This document shows positions 19,870 through 28,753 of a stretch of DNA of 64,000 nt, in pieces. A model generated the notes under the pieces. It did no database searches, was not told the DNA's origin, and saw only the letters and a program-made list of their open reading frames with translations. The first letter of the stretch is position 1, and each line of letters opens with the position of its first letter. The translations under genes and the position numbers were made by a program. Origin of the DNA: Streptomyces olivochromogenes (GTDB lineage Bacteria > Actinomycetota > Actinomycetes > Streptomycetales > Streptomycetaceae); the NCBI RefSeq assembly GCF_001514115.1, contig NZ_KQ948451.1, forward strand, positions 417,308-481,307, written 5' to 3'.

Positions 19870-20505
19870 ATGAGTCTCACGGATGCGTATCTGGACACCG
19901 CGGCTCAGGCGGTGGCGTTGCTGGGTGCGCCGGAAGTCGCTGCTTCCTGGGAGAAGGCCAGCGCGTTGACGGACATGACGGTCGGCGGCTTGGCTGGTCA
20001 TCTCGCGTACCAGGTCTTCAGCGTGGCTACAGCCCTGCAGGAACCCACGTCGCACCAGGCGCCGATCCCGCTTCTCGAGCACTACGCCCGCGCCGCGTGG
20101 ATCGATGCACCACTCGACGGTGAGGTGAACGCCGGCATTCGGGCGAAGGGCGAGGACATCGCGTCCGAGGGCGCCCAAGTGCTGCTGGAGCGCGCCCGTG
20201 CGGCACTTGCCGAACAGAGGGTTGCCCTTCCGAGGGTTCGGGGTGGCTGGGTCGTGTTCATACCCCAGACGGGGTGGGCTCTGAGCCTGGACGACTTCCT
20301 TGTGACGCGAATGATGGAGCTCGCCGTTCACACGGACGACCTGGCCGTCAGCGTGGGAATCGCTGCGCCGGAACTCTCGGCCACGGCATTTGATCCCGTG
20401 CTGACGTTGCTGGCCAGACTCGCCGCCCGCCGACACGGCCAAGCATCGTTGCTGCGCGCTTTGGCTCGAGCGGAGCGCGCGCCATCTGCGATCAACGCGC
20501 TCTGA
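19870..20505 (+). CDS. Mycothiol-dependent maleylpyruvate isomerase-like (DinB fold) protein
   Basis: 211 residues from an ATG with GGGGG five bases upstream: MSLTDAYLDTAAQAVALLGA. Metal-binding positions of the MDMPI N-terminal four-helix bundle are seen: a His in LAGHLAYQVF (TVGGLAGHL), a Glu/His pair in LLEHYARAAW, and a second His cluster in MMELAVHTDDLA, which together give the H...E..HxxD pattern. Family members use mycothiol as cofactor or act as thiol transferases. The exact reaction is unknown. It has no operon partner; upstream is the jetA fragment. Confidence 0.8.
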   Translation: MSLTDAYLDTAAQAVALLGAPEVAASWEKASALTDMTVGGLAGHLAYQVFSVATALQEPTSHQAPIPLLEHYARAAWIDAPLDGEVNAGIRAKGEDIASEGAQVLLERARAALAEQRVALPRVRGGWVVFIPQTGWALSLDDFLVTRMMELAVHTDDLAVSVGIAAPELSATAFDPVLTLLARLAARRHGQASLLRALARAERAPSAINAL

Positions 20506-20510
20506 GCCGC

Positions 20511-21987
20511 TCAGGCCTCGGTTGGATCGATCGTGAAGTACTCGGAATGGGCAGCGCGGACGTAGTGAATCGCGGTGTGCGAGGTGATGCCGAACAGGCG
20601 CATCAGCCGGACTGGGTCCGCGGTCTCTCGTGCTTCGTCGAGGAACCGGTCTTGCCGAAGCTGCGTGGCGTTGATCCCGATCCGGTCGCGTATCGCTTTG
20701 AAGTTGGAGATGCCGACTGCCGGCCGGTTGACGTGCATGGCGGTGATGGGGCTGACGATCAGGTGGGGGTTGCTGCTCAGCGGCCAGAGGCGGTGACGTT
20801 CGACCAGCCAGTCCTTGACGAGCTGCGGAGCGAACTCGTCCAGCAGACGTCATGGTCGGGTCGGTTTGGCCTGCGGATCCGCAGACGTCCTGTGGAACGG
20901 TCGAGATCGTCCAGCCGGATCTCGGCGACTTGCTTGGGACGGATGCCATAGACCGCGCGATCAGGACGAGGGCGAGTTTGTCCTTGGCGCTCGGGACCTG
21001 TTCCAGGAGCCCCCTGAGCCGGGCCGGGAAGGTAGAGCATGCCGGCCGTCTTCAGCGCTTTGCGGAACGCGTCGGGCTGCACTGCTGCGGCCGCGACGAT
21101 GTCGAGGGCAGTCACCGCCCGAGGACGCCGCTCGGAGGGAAACAGCGGTGCCGCCGGATCCGATGGGTCGTCGCTGAACGATCCGCGGACCTCCTCGATG
21201 TTCCACCACAGCAGTTCGCGTCCTTCCTCGAACAGGTAAGCCTGCCGCTCCCGCTTGCCGGAACCGCCGGCCCCCTTGCCCTGGACCACGAACCTTCCCC
21301 ACTGGCCCAGCTCCCAGTGGATGTCTCCGAGGCGGACCGCGCACAGCTCACTCGCGCGGACCCCGGAGATGTAGGCGATCTTGGCCATCACGTAGTCGCG
21401 TACGGCCACCTGATACTTGCGGGCGGAGGGCAGGGATGCCCGCCACTGGGCAAAACACTCCGTCAGCGCTCGCTGTGAAGGGGGGATTCGCAGGCCGAAG
21501 TCCCCCGGAGCACTGGCCTGTTGAACGTGTCGACCGGTGATTCGACGGTCGCGCCGAACCGCCGGGCGATCTCCCCGGCACAGCGCTGTTCCAGGAACGC
21601 GAAGTAGCTGTCGATCTTCGTCAGCTCGCTCCGCACCGTCGAGCGGGCCCGGCGCCCCTGACCAACGTAGAAGCGGTCCACGTACCGCGGTGTGAGCCGC
21701 CACGGCACCAGGTCGTAGAAGGAGCACAGCTCCATCACCGGCCGGACCAGATTCTCCAACGTCGTGGGAGCAGGCCCGGCGACATCCCGGGCCCACAGAT
21801 ACTCCGACACGGTCTCCAGGTAGAAGCCCTGCTCATCAACGGCATGGGTCTGTGCGACAGCTCGCCGCTGGAGCACCTGGACGTCGGCCAGACCGCTGTC
21901 CTGGGGCTCGCCGGTGCCGTGTGCATCGCCGTCGTCCGGCTGCCCGGTGAGCAACGTCGGACGGCGGTGACTTCCTGAATCCCGCAT
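20511..21987 (-). pseudogene. Fused/frameshifted tyrosine recombinases
   Basis: The minus strand begins with a SAM-like N-terminal domain (EYLWARDVAGPAPTTLENLV, ELTKIDSYFAFLEQRCAGEI). After a frameshift near 21515 come FGLRIPPSQRALTECFAQWR and the catalytic-Arg helix AYISGVRASELCAVRLGDIH. Near 21020, after KALKTAGMLYLPG, the sequence jumps to a second recombinase (YGIRPKQVAEIRLDDLDRST). Another frameshift near 20845 leads to FAPQLVKDWLVERHRLWPLS and the C-terminal ITSHTAIHYVRAAHSEYF with a candidate catalytic Tyr. It therefore looks like two adjacent recombinase genes joined by a deletion, of the kind found in paired or triple recombinase modules. It is not functional as it stands. Confidence 0.75.
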
Positions 21988-22199
21988 AGCCTCGCAAGTT
22001 ATTGGCCGAACTCGCTGAATCTGCCAGTAACTCGGAGAAGTTGAGACGCACGAGTGACAAGCAGGGAGAAGGCCCTCACCTGCTCACTTGCACTGTGCCC
22101 CGCACCGAAGCCCTCACGGAACCCGCGTGAACTCCGATTAGCCCCAGGGCGCAACTGCGGTCTTCGGGGATCGGTGATCGTCCGGTGGCGTCTGGCCGA

Positions 22200-22568
22200 T
22201 CAGGCGCGGTCGTGGAGAGTGACCTGGTAGCCGTCGGGGTCGGCGAAGGTGAATGTCCGGCCGAAGGGGCCGTCGATCGGTGCGGAGACGATGGTGTGAC
22301 CGTCGGCGACGAGAGCATCGTGAATGGCCTGGACGTCTGTGGCGTGGAGCCAGATCGCGGCACCGATGCCGGGCTGAGCAACGGATGCGAGGTCGGTGCC
22401 GGGAACGACGTCGCGGAGTGCGAACGCGATCGGCTTCGTCTCGAAGACGACGGCGTGCGGAGGTCCGGCCTGCGAGCGGACGAGGCCGAGGTACTGCTCG
22501 TAGAACGCCTGTGAAGCGTCGAGGTCGCGCGCTTGGAGCGAGATGAAGTCGGGGCCGGTGGCGGGCAT
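22200..22568 (-). CDS. VOC-family (glyoxalase/bleomycin-resistance-like) protein
   Basis: 122 residues: MPATGPDFISLQARDLDASQ, AFYEQYLGLVRSQAGPP, and the second repeat ATDVQAIHDALVADGHTIVS, ending FTFADPDGYQVTLHDRA. This is a complete VOC monomer of usual length, with the DPDGYxVxL ending that carries a metal ligand in active members. It is divergent from a MarR regulator. The 63 bases between the two starts hold two perfect inverted repeats, so it is the likely regulated target, perhaps an antibiotic- or aldehyde-detoxifying protein. Confidence 0.9.
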   Translation of the reverse strand: MPATGPDFISLQARDLDASQAFYEQYLGLVRSQAGPPHAVVFETKPIAFALRDVVPGTDLASVAQPGIGAAIWLHATDVQAIHDALVADGHTIVSAPIDGPFGRTFTFADPDGYQVTLHDRA

Positions 22569-22587
22569 GATGATGCTCCTTCTTTTC

Positions 22588-22605
22588 GTGTCAGCTTTCT
22601 GACAC
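22588..22605. promoter_or_regulatory. Perfect inverted repeat, MarR operator 1
   Basis: GTGTCAG at 22588-22594, four-base spacer CTTT, CTGACAC at 22599-22605. It shares the TGTCAG-N4-CTGACA core with the repeat at 22616-22633. Confidence 0.75.
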
Positions 22606-22615
22606 AGGTCAACCT

Positions 22616-22633
22616 ATGTCAGAATCCTGACAT
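22616..22633. promoter_or_regulatory. Perfect inverted repeat, MarR operator 2
   Basis: ATGTCAG at 22616-22622, spacer AATC, CTGACAT at 22627-22633. It overlaps the first bases of the MarR start codon (22632). Its centre lies 28 bases from operator 1. Confidence 0.75.
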
Positions 22634-23084
22634 GAATCAAGACGGTGTCGACCTGGAGACGTCTCTGGGCTACCTGCTGAAAGAGGCGTCGAGCGTCCTG
22701 CGCGCAGCCATGGAGGAGGTGCTGCGGCCGCTCGGGATGAGCGTGACGCACTACTCATGCCTCGAGCTTCTGGCTCAACGACCGGGCTTGTCGAACTCGG
22801 AGCTCGCGCGGGGCGCGTTCGTGACACGGCAGTCGATGAACGTGCTGCTGCAGACCCTGGAACGAGAGGGCTACGTGACGAGGCCTGCGGAGGCACCCGT
22901 CGGGAAGGTTCTTCCCACGCGGCTCACGCCTCGCGGCCGACGGAGCCTCGAGAAGGCGACCGTAGCGGTCCGGTCCGTCGAGGTCAGAATGCTGGCCGGC
23001 CTGACCGAGACCGAGCAGTCAGGCGCGTTCCGGATCCTGCGGAGCATGATCCATTCCCTGCGCGACGGCAACGACGGTGCATAG
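22632..23084 (+). CDS. MarR-family transcriptional regulator
   Basis: 150 residues, MNQDGVDLETSLGYLLKEAS. It has a typical MarR dimer/wHTH layout: helix pair at 10-40, HTH LSNSELARGAFVTRQSMNVL, wing EGYVTRPAEAPVGKVLPTRL, then LTPRGRRSLEKA and a C-terminal dimerisation helix. The start overlaps a perfect palindrome (22616-22633), so the protein probably represses itself and the divergent VOC gene. With the start this close to a possible -10 (TATGTC), the transcript may be leaderless. The ligand is unknown. Confidence 0.9.
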   Translation: MNQDGVDLETSLGYLLKEASSVLRAAMEEVLRPLGMSVTHYSCLELLAQRPGLSNSELARGAFVTRQSMNVLLQTLEREGYVTRPAEAPVGKVLPTRLTPRGRRSLEKATVAVRSVEVRMLAGLTETEQSGAFRILRSMIHSLRDGNDGA

Positions 23085-23620
23085 CTCGTTCCCCGGCGCA
23101 CGTCTCGTCGCGCCCGGACAGGAGTGCAGCCGAGCGTGAAAATCCGTGCCGGCGACCTCGAAACCCGACAGACCCCGACTACACAAGGAAGGCGGCAGAC
23201 CAGAGGGCGTACAGATCTGGATTCCGGATCGTTCCCGATCCTGATCCCCACAGCCTCACCCGAACGACATCTCGAATCCCTTCCTGAAGATTCTGGCCTG
23301 CCCGCCGATCTGCCGGCTTCCCGCGTCATCAAGTCTTGGGGAGATGCCATCTGCCGGACGCGAGGCCGCGTAATCGAATCTTGATCGTGTCCGGTCAGGG
23401 CTGGGCTGGGCTGGGCTGGGCAGAGGGTGCCGTCTACAGGTCGGGCCACCGGAAAGCGCGGCAAAGTATGGGTTCTGCCGTGGAGACCCAGGGGTGCCGC
23501 CGCGCTCGTCCGAGGTACAGATGTGACGACATCTCCGGCAGTCGTCCGGCTGAACCGCGGCCGCCCGCCGGACCGAGCGACAACCTACGGTGGCGCACCC
23601 GGCGCCAAGGGAGGCAGTAC
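23085..23620. other. Gap with a pentanucleotide repeat
   Basis: 536 bases between the MarR gene and the FGGY kinase. At about 23398-23421 there are four to five copies of GGGCT/CTGGG in tandem. No frame gives a recognisable protein. The last 30 bases hold the kinase's ribosome site. Confidence 0.5.
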
Positions 23621-25108
23621 ATGATCGACGTCGTCTTCGGAGTTGACGTTGGCACCTCCAGCACCAAGGGCGTGGTGGTCGACACTGCCGGCCGCATCCT
23701 GGGTGAGGCAGTACGCAGTCACGTGGTCGACCGTCCCCGGCCGGGGCACGTCGAGATGGACGCACAGGTGTGGTGGGACGAGTTCGTCTCGCTCGCGGCC
23801 GAGCTGCTCGATCGCGACGACGTCGTCGTCCGCGCCGTCGGAGTCAGCGGCATGGGCCCGTGCACCCTTCTGGTCGATGACGCGGGAGAGCCGGTGCGTC
23901 CGGCGGTTCTGTACGGGGTGGACACCCGCGCCGAGGAACAGATCGCCCGGCTGAACCTGGAGTTGGGGTCGGACACCGTCTTCGGCAGGTGCGGTTCGGC
24001 GCTGTCGTCCCAGGCCGTCGGGCCGAAACTCGCCTGGATCCGCGAGCGGGAGCCCGAGGTGTGGGCACGCGCCCGCCGCCTCCTCATGCCCGCCTCGTGG
24101 CTCGCCCACCGGCTGACCGGCGCCTACGTACTGGACCTGCATTCCGCCAGCCAGTGCACCCCGCTGTTCGACATCCACGAGCAGCGCTGGATCCCCGAGT
24201 GGGCCGAGCACATCGCACCCGGCATCGAACTCCCCCCGCTGCGCTGGCCGGGCGAGGAGGCCGGCCGGGTGAGCACGCCCGTCGCGGGTGTGCCGGCCGG
24301 GACGCCGGTCATCGTGGGGACGATCGACGCGTGGAGCGAGGCCATCAGCGTCGGCGGCCACGGCGTCGGCGACCTGATGCTGATGTACGGCACCACGATG
24401 TTCCTGGTGAACACCGTCGACCGGCTCGTGACCAGCCCGTCGATGTGGTCCACGGTCGGCGCCCTGCCCGGCACCCGTTGCCTGGCCGGCGGTATGGCCA
24501 CCTCCGGAGCCGTCACCGACTGGCTCGGGCACCTCTTCGGCGACGTCGACCTCGGCGTGCTGTTCGACGAGGCGGCCGCCTCGCCCCCGGGTGCGAACGG
24601 CCTGGTGATGCTGCCGTACTTCGCCGGGGAACGGACACCCGTCATGGACCCCGACGCCCGGGGCGTGATCGCGGGCCTGACGCTGGGTCACACCCGGGCC
24701 GACCTGATGCGGGCGGCGCTGGAGGCCACCGCCTACGGTGTCCGGCACAACGTCGAGACGATGCTCGCGGCCGGCGCCGACATCCGGCGGATCGTGGCGG
24801 TCGGCGGCGGCACCCGGGGCGGGCTGTGGCCTCAGATCGTCAGCGATGTCACCGGTCTCGAACAGATCGTCGCCCGCACGACCATCGGTGCCGGCTACGG
24901 TGCCGCCTTCCTCGCCGCCGGGCTGATCGGCCGACCGGACATCGCGGCCTGGAATCCGGCGGAATCGGTGGTCCGGCCCGATCCCGCCACCGCGGGCGTC
25001 TACGACCGCCGGTTCACTCAGTACCGGGTCCTGTACGAGAGCACCACCGCGGTCACCCACGCCCTGGCCCACGACCAGAACACCGGCCGTGAAGTGGATA
25101 CCCCGTGA
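23621..25108 (+). CDS. FGGY-family carbohydrate kinase (xylulokinase-like)
   Basis: 495 residues. ATG at 23621 has AAGGGAGG seven bases upstream, which fixes the start. The N-terminal phosphate-1 loop is FGVDVGTSSTKGVVV. The FGGY_N sugar-binding domain runs to about 245 with the catalytic-base Asp236 in VGTIDAWSEA. FGGY_C has MYGTTMFLVN (phosphate-2) and AVGGGTRGGLWPQIVSDVTG (adenosine). It would phosphorylate a pentose or related polyol with ATP in the cytosol. No isomerase or transporter is adjacent, so the sugar is unknown. The arabinan-degrading cluster 29 kb away could supply pentoses, but this link is speculative. Confidence 0.9.
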   Translation: MIDVVFGVDVGTSSTKGVVVDTAGRILGEAVRSHVVDRPRPGHVEMDAQVWWDEFVSLAAELLDRDDVVVRAVGVSGMGPCTLLVDDAGEPVRPAVLYGVDTRAEEQIARLNLELGSDTVFGRCGSALSSQAVGPKLAWIREREPEVWARARRLLMPASWLAHRLTGAYVLDLHSASQCTPLFDIHEQRWIPEWAEHIAPGIELPPLRWPGEEAGRVSTPVAGVPAGTPVIVGTIDAWSEAISVGGHGVGDLMLMYGTTMFLVNTVDRLVTSPSMWSTVGALPGTRCLAGGMATSGAVTDWLGHLFGDVDLGVLFDEAAASPPGANGLVMLPYFAGERTPVMDPDARGVIAGLTLGHTRADLMRAALEATAYGVRHNVETMLAAGADIRRIVAVGGGTRGGLWPQIVSDVTGLEQIVARTTIGAGYGAAFLAAGLIGRPDIAAWNPAESVVRPDPATAGVYDRRFTQYRVLYESTTAVTHALAHDQNTGREVDTP

Positions 25109-25139
25109 CGTCGCCCTACGCCCTGCCCGCCCCGTTCCG

Positions 25140-25430
25140 TGTCCTGTCCTGAAGCCGGACGACGAGTACCACACGCCGAACCACCGCTGAGCGCCGTACT
25201 CCTCGAACCGCTCCCCCTGTGTGAACTCCGGCTTCACCGCGAAGCGCACCGAGGGGTCGTTGACGGTCCAGGTGCACAGCACCACCGGCTCGTCGGGAGG
25301 CGCGGCGAACCAGTCCAGTGCAGCTGCGCACGCCTCGGCGGCGTACCCGCGCCCCCACGCCTCCGGCAGGAACGTGTAGCCGAGCTCGGTCTCCCCGGCT
25401 CCCAGAACCTCTCCCCGCAACCGCCGTCCA
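25140..25430 (-). pseudogene. GNAT acetyltransferase remnant
   Basis: The minus strand gives ETELGYTFLPEAWGRGYAAE, ACAAALDWFAAPPDEPVVLC and FEEYGAQRWFGVWY. This is the acetyl-CoA loop (WGRGYA, the Q/RxxGxG/A motif) and C-terminal half of a RimJ/RimL-type acetyltransferase. The N-terminal strands are missing, and no stop follows before the frame enters the kinase antisense, so both ends are damaged. Confidence 0.65.
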
Positions 25431-25949
25431 CGGTTTTCCCTCCGGCGCGGGGGAACCGAACTCGCTCAACACTCGGCGGTTCTCGCTCCACGGCCTCCAG
25501 CCCGCTCCAGGATGGTCAGTCGCACCAATTGCGGCAGGTGATGAAGCGACCTGTCGCCAAGTCCCTTCGCCTCAGCTCACCTCGTCGGGACCGGCCTCCG
25601 CGATCGCTGACACAGGCTGCGATCAAGATCCGGGCCATGCTCGGACCAGGGCCGACACACCGCTCCCTCAACCGCATTCGTGCTGCTCAGAGGCGCGCAG
25701 ACCATGTATCACCAGCAGACGAAGCACCTCCTGGTGTCCTACTCGGCGAAGCGGCTGGGCTTCTTCCAGTCGCAGAAAAGGGGTGCCTGACCGGGGTAGA
25801 TGCCCGGCAGGCGCCCCTCTTGGTCAGTGCCGGGCACGGCTGCGCCGTGGTGTCGGGGGCATGCGGCCTCCGGCACGACGAGCGTGTCCTCGACGCGGAC
25901 CGGCGCGTTCACCGAGGTGCGGCGGCCGGTCCGCGCTTGCGTGCGAGGT
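25431..25949. other. Gap without a recognisable gene
   Basis: 519 bases. A 28-codon frame at 25703-25789 (MYHQQTKHLLVSYSAKRLGF...) stands out because its codon use is less GC-biased than its surroundings, but it resembles nothing I know. It is more likely the tail of a lost gene than a small protein. Confidence 0.4.
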
Positions 25950-27104
25950 CTAGAACTCCTCGACGAAGTAGGGCTCGACGGTCATCCAGCCGTTGCCCGA
26001 GGCGCCGTTCAGCCGGCCCGAGGAATTCTGGGCGAGGGTGTACCAGGACTCCACGTAGTCGGGGTCGTCGGTGAACCAGTCGTCGGGGATCGCGCTCAGG
26101 ACCGCGTTCACCAACGGGATGTAGGTGCCCTGGTCCGTCACGGTGAGCAGCGCCGTGGTGATCGCCTGTGCCAGCGCACGGTAGTTGGTGCCGTCGTCGT
26201 CCTCCATCATGACGACGTCGGCCAGGTTGTACTTGTAGTTCGACCAGTTGACCAGGATCTGGTTCGGGTAGTAGACGGTGCCGTCGTAGTCCAGGTAGGG
26301 CATGTCCACCGAGTCGACGCGCGCCGTGCCGTCCTGGCCGAAGCCGGTCACCAGCGAGAACATCTCGGCGGCGCCCTTGAACCAGGGCTCCTGGTCGTCG
26401 TTCACCTCGACGGCCGTGACCTTGGTCGCCCACCACCCCGCCGCGGCGGCGTGGGCGCTGTTCGCGGCCTTGGACGGCAGGGAGGTCAGCCCCTTGTCGG
26501 CGAAGGCCTTCCGCAGCACCTTCAGGCCGGCCCGGTGAGCCTTGGTGACGTCGATGTCCAGGACGTACAGCGGGCGGTCGGGGACGCGCGCGGTGTCGAC
26601 GGCGTGGGCGTGGCCCTGACTGTCGTACGCCGTGATGGTCCTGGCGTCGTCGTCGGCCGCGGCGACGGCGATCCAGGGAGTGACTTCGGCGTTCAGGTGC
26701 GACCGCATGGACGGCGCGCCCAGCCGGACGCGCAGCAGCGACCCGGTCGACGCGGGCAGGCCCTTCAGGCCCGCGATGCGGCGGTCCGCGGCGGAGACGG
26801 AAGCGAACAGGTTCCTGCCCTCCTGAGCGGCGGTCCCGCCCGCCAGCGCCTGGAGGTCCACGTCCTCGGTGCCGAGCGCGGCCGCACGGACCTGCTCGCG
26901 CCACTGCGGGTCGCGCAGCGAGGCGGACAGCGCCCGCGCGATCTCCTGCTCGGTCGACCGCACCGGAGACTTCCGGAACGGCGTGGCCTGGTCCCCCGCG
27001 TCCCGCACCGGCGCGGCGATCGCCGGCTGGACGGTGCCGCCGATGACCGCGGTCAGCATCACGCCGATGAGGACGCCGCGTCTCTTGCTTGATCTGCTCA
27101 CCAT
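25950..27104 (-). CDS. Secreted DUF3103-family protein
   Basis: 384 residues from MVSRSSKRRGVLIGVMLTAV, with a basic n-region, a hydrophobic core and a cleavage site near PAIAAP (Sec signal). The mature part contains STEQEIARALSASLRDPQWR and DDDARTITAYDSQGHAHAVD, then a region rich in acidic and aromatic residues (VDMPYLDYDGTVYYPNQILV, MMEDDDGTNYRALAQAITTA), ending EPYFVEEF. The build fits the DUF3103 exoprotein family of unknown function. AAGGAG lies only one base before the ATG, so the GTG directly after it (27101) may be the true start. There is no operon partner. Confidence 0.75.
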   Translation of the reverse strand: MVSRSSKRRGVLIGVMLTAVIGGTVQPAIAAPVRDAGDQATPFRKSPVRSTEQEIARALSASLRDPQWREQVRAAALGTEDVDLQALAGGTAAQEGRNLFASVSAADRRIAGLKGLPASTGSLLRVRLGAPSMRSHLNAEVTPWIAVAAADDDARTITAYDSQGHAHAVDTARVPDRPLYVLDIDVTKAHRAGLKVLRKAFADKGLTSLPSKAANSAHAAAAGWWATKVTAVEVNDDQEPWFKGAAEMFSLVTGFGQDGTARVDSVDMPYLDYDGTVYYPNQILVNWSNYKYNLADVVMMEDDDGTNYRALAQAITTALLTVTDQGTYIPLVNAVLSAIPDDWFTDDPDYVESWYTLAQNSSGRLNGASGNGWMTVEPYFVEEF

Positions 27105-27393
27105 GCTCCTTGTGTTGTTGGTCGCCGCCGCGCCCACGGTGAACGGGCGGCCGTCCTAGGGGTGATGGGCCCGGATTGCCTCGGGCACCTGAGGGGTCGC
27201 AACCGCGCGCCTGGTCCTACCCCGCCGGGCGTTCACCAGGGCATCAGCCTTGACCTGCGCATGACAATGAAGGAAACGTGGGTGAACGGGTAGCCGTGCA
27301 CGATCGGGACCACTCCGAGGCCGGGCCGCTTCGCCGCACACACCTCGCCTCGACGGGAGCCGGCGGGCCCGGAGTCGCCGCCGGGAAGCGCGG

Positions 27394-28122
27394 CTACCGG
27401 GGACCGTCGGCGGTCGGCCGCCCGCGAGAACCGCTCAGCGAACCGAGCATGATCTTCTCGGTGCCGGCCAGATACGTCTCCGCCGCGCGCCGCGCCTCCT
27501 CGCCGTCCCGGTCGACCACGGCCCGTACCACCGGCGCGAGCCGGTCCGTCGCCCGCGCCGCGTCCTCGAACGGCGCCCGCAGCGAGGCCCGTACCGGAAG
27601 GTAGGCGTTGAACAGCGTGTTCGTGAGGAGCAGATAGACCCGGTTCCCCGTGGCCCGCGCCAGTTCGCGATGCACTTCCACGTCGGCGAGCTGGACGGCG
27701 TCGGCGTCCGGGCCGTCCGCGACCTGACGCAGCAGGTGTTCCAGCCGCCGGGCCTGTCGTTCCGTGCGCCGGTCGGCCGCGCGGCCGGCGATCAGGGTGC
27801 CGATCTGCCGCCGCACCTCGAAGACCTCCCGCAGCCACGTGGGGTCCTGTGCGGCCAGCATCGGAAGCAGGTCGGCGCCGCCGACCCGCAGGTAATCCAG
27901 GATGCGCGTGCCGATGCCGTGCCGGGTGCTCAGCAGTCCCGCCTGCTCCAACCGGGTCAGCGCGTGCTTCAAGGTCGTACGGGTGACCCCGTACCCGGCG
28001 GCCAGCTCCCTCTCGGGGGGCAGCAGGGATCCGGGTTCGTGCGTGCCGCTCAGAATGTCGTCACGCAGCCGCGCTTCAAGCAGGTCGACCACGGTTCGGC
28101 GCAGAATGCTTTCGACGGCCAC
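27394..28122 (-). CDS. FadR-type GntR transcriptional regulator
   Basis: 242 residues, MAVESILRRTVVDLLEARLR. The N-terminal GntR winged helix is LRDDILSGTHEPGSLLPPER, ELAAGYGVTRTTLKHALTRL and EQAGLLSTRHGIGTRI. The C-terminal helical FCD ligand domain shows metal-site-like residues in ADVEVHRELARATGN. FCD proteins sense carboxylates, fatty acyl-CoA or sugar acids. Upstream of its start lies a four-copy 16-bp repeat (28148-28211) that is a strong candidate binding array, so autoregulation is likely. Neighbouring genes do not reveal a pathway. Confidence 0.9.
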   Translation of the reverse strand: MAVESILRRTVVDLLEARLRDDILSGTHEPGSLLPPERELAAGYGVTRTTLKHALTRLEQAGLLSTRHGIGTRILDYLRVGGADLLPMLAAQDPTWLREVFEVRRQIGTLIAGRAADRRTERQARRLEHLLRQVADGPDADAVQLADVEVHRELARATGNRVYLLLTNTLFNAYLPVRASLRAPFEDAARATDRLAPVVRAVVDRDGEEARRAAETYLAGTEKIMLGSLSGSRGRPTADGPR

Positions 28123-28147
28123 GGAGGATCTCCCAGGCTTCGGTCAA

Positions 28148-28211
28148 TGGTTCAGCGGCTCACTGGTCTAGTGGCCCACTGGTTCAGCGACTTCTTGGTC
28201 TAGTGGCTCAG
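28148..28211. repeat. Four-copy 16-bp tandem repeat, candidate GntR operator array
   Basis: TGGTTCAGCGGCTCAC, TGGTCTAGTGGCCCAC, TGGTTCAGCGACTTCT and TGGTCTAGTGGCTCAG start at 28148, 28164, 28180 and 28196, exactly 16 bases apart. The repeats alternate between TGGTTCAGCG and TGGTCTAGTG forms. CACT-N5-AGTG inverted repeats lie at 28161-28173 and, just beyond the array, at 28213-28225. The array begins 26 bases upstream of the regulator's start codon. Confidence 0.75.
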
Positions 28212-28225
28212 CCACTGTCCCAGTG

Positions 28226-28753
28226 AAGCAGCCCCCCGACCGCCACGTCAATTACCTGATGGCGCACAGCAGTTGCGCACGGTCCGCGTGGGGAGAACCA
28301 GCGTGCGGATGAGCAGTGTGGGCCTGAGCCCCCTCTGGAGCCGGTCCGTCGGCGGGGCGCCCGTGCGTCGCCCCGTGGGGCGCGGGGCCCTCCGACAGGT
28401 CGCACCCCGCGGTTCGGGGAGATGCATCAAGGACACCGGGTGGACTGGCTGTTGAGAGATCGCCTCTCATGGTGCGCATGGGATGTGCAGGTCCCGCAAG
28501 CAGCTTCGACCGTATCGGCAGCTGCCCGTACCCCGGAGGTTCCGGCTGGCGCTCATGCCTCGCAAGACCGGGCCCGCGCGAGGATCGACGCAAGATAAGG
28601 CGATCAGACCTGGTCACAGACGCCAACACTCGCACGTCGCACTCCAGCCCGAGTCGCTCACCACTGGACGTGACCCTCCCCCCTGGGCCGATCCTGCCCA
28701 GGGGGACGCCAACCACGCCACACGGATACCCGACTCAGGGACATGACCGCAGG
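28226..28753. other. Gap between regulator and pirin genes
   Basis: 528 bases. Long open frames on both strands lack ribosome sites and give no recognisable protein. No repeat or clear hairpin is seen. Confidence 0.45.

Noticed and set aside
23398..23421. GGGCT pentamer repeats as a regulatory element
   Set aside because: Simple-sequence slippage more than 190 bases from the kinase start, with no paired symmetry; nothing supports a function.
25703..25789. 28-codon peptide MYHQQTKHLLVSYSAKRLGF...
   Set aside because: No ribosome site and the frame is open upstream of the ATG, so it is more likely a gene tail than a small protein; kept only as a note.
28252..28716. 154-codon minus-strand frame between GntR and pirin
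   Set aside because: No ribosome site, no recognisable family and Pro/Arg/Gly-rich content typical of chance frames.
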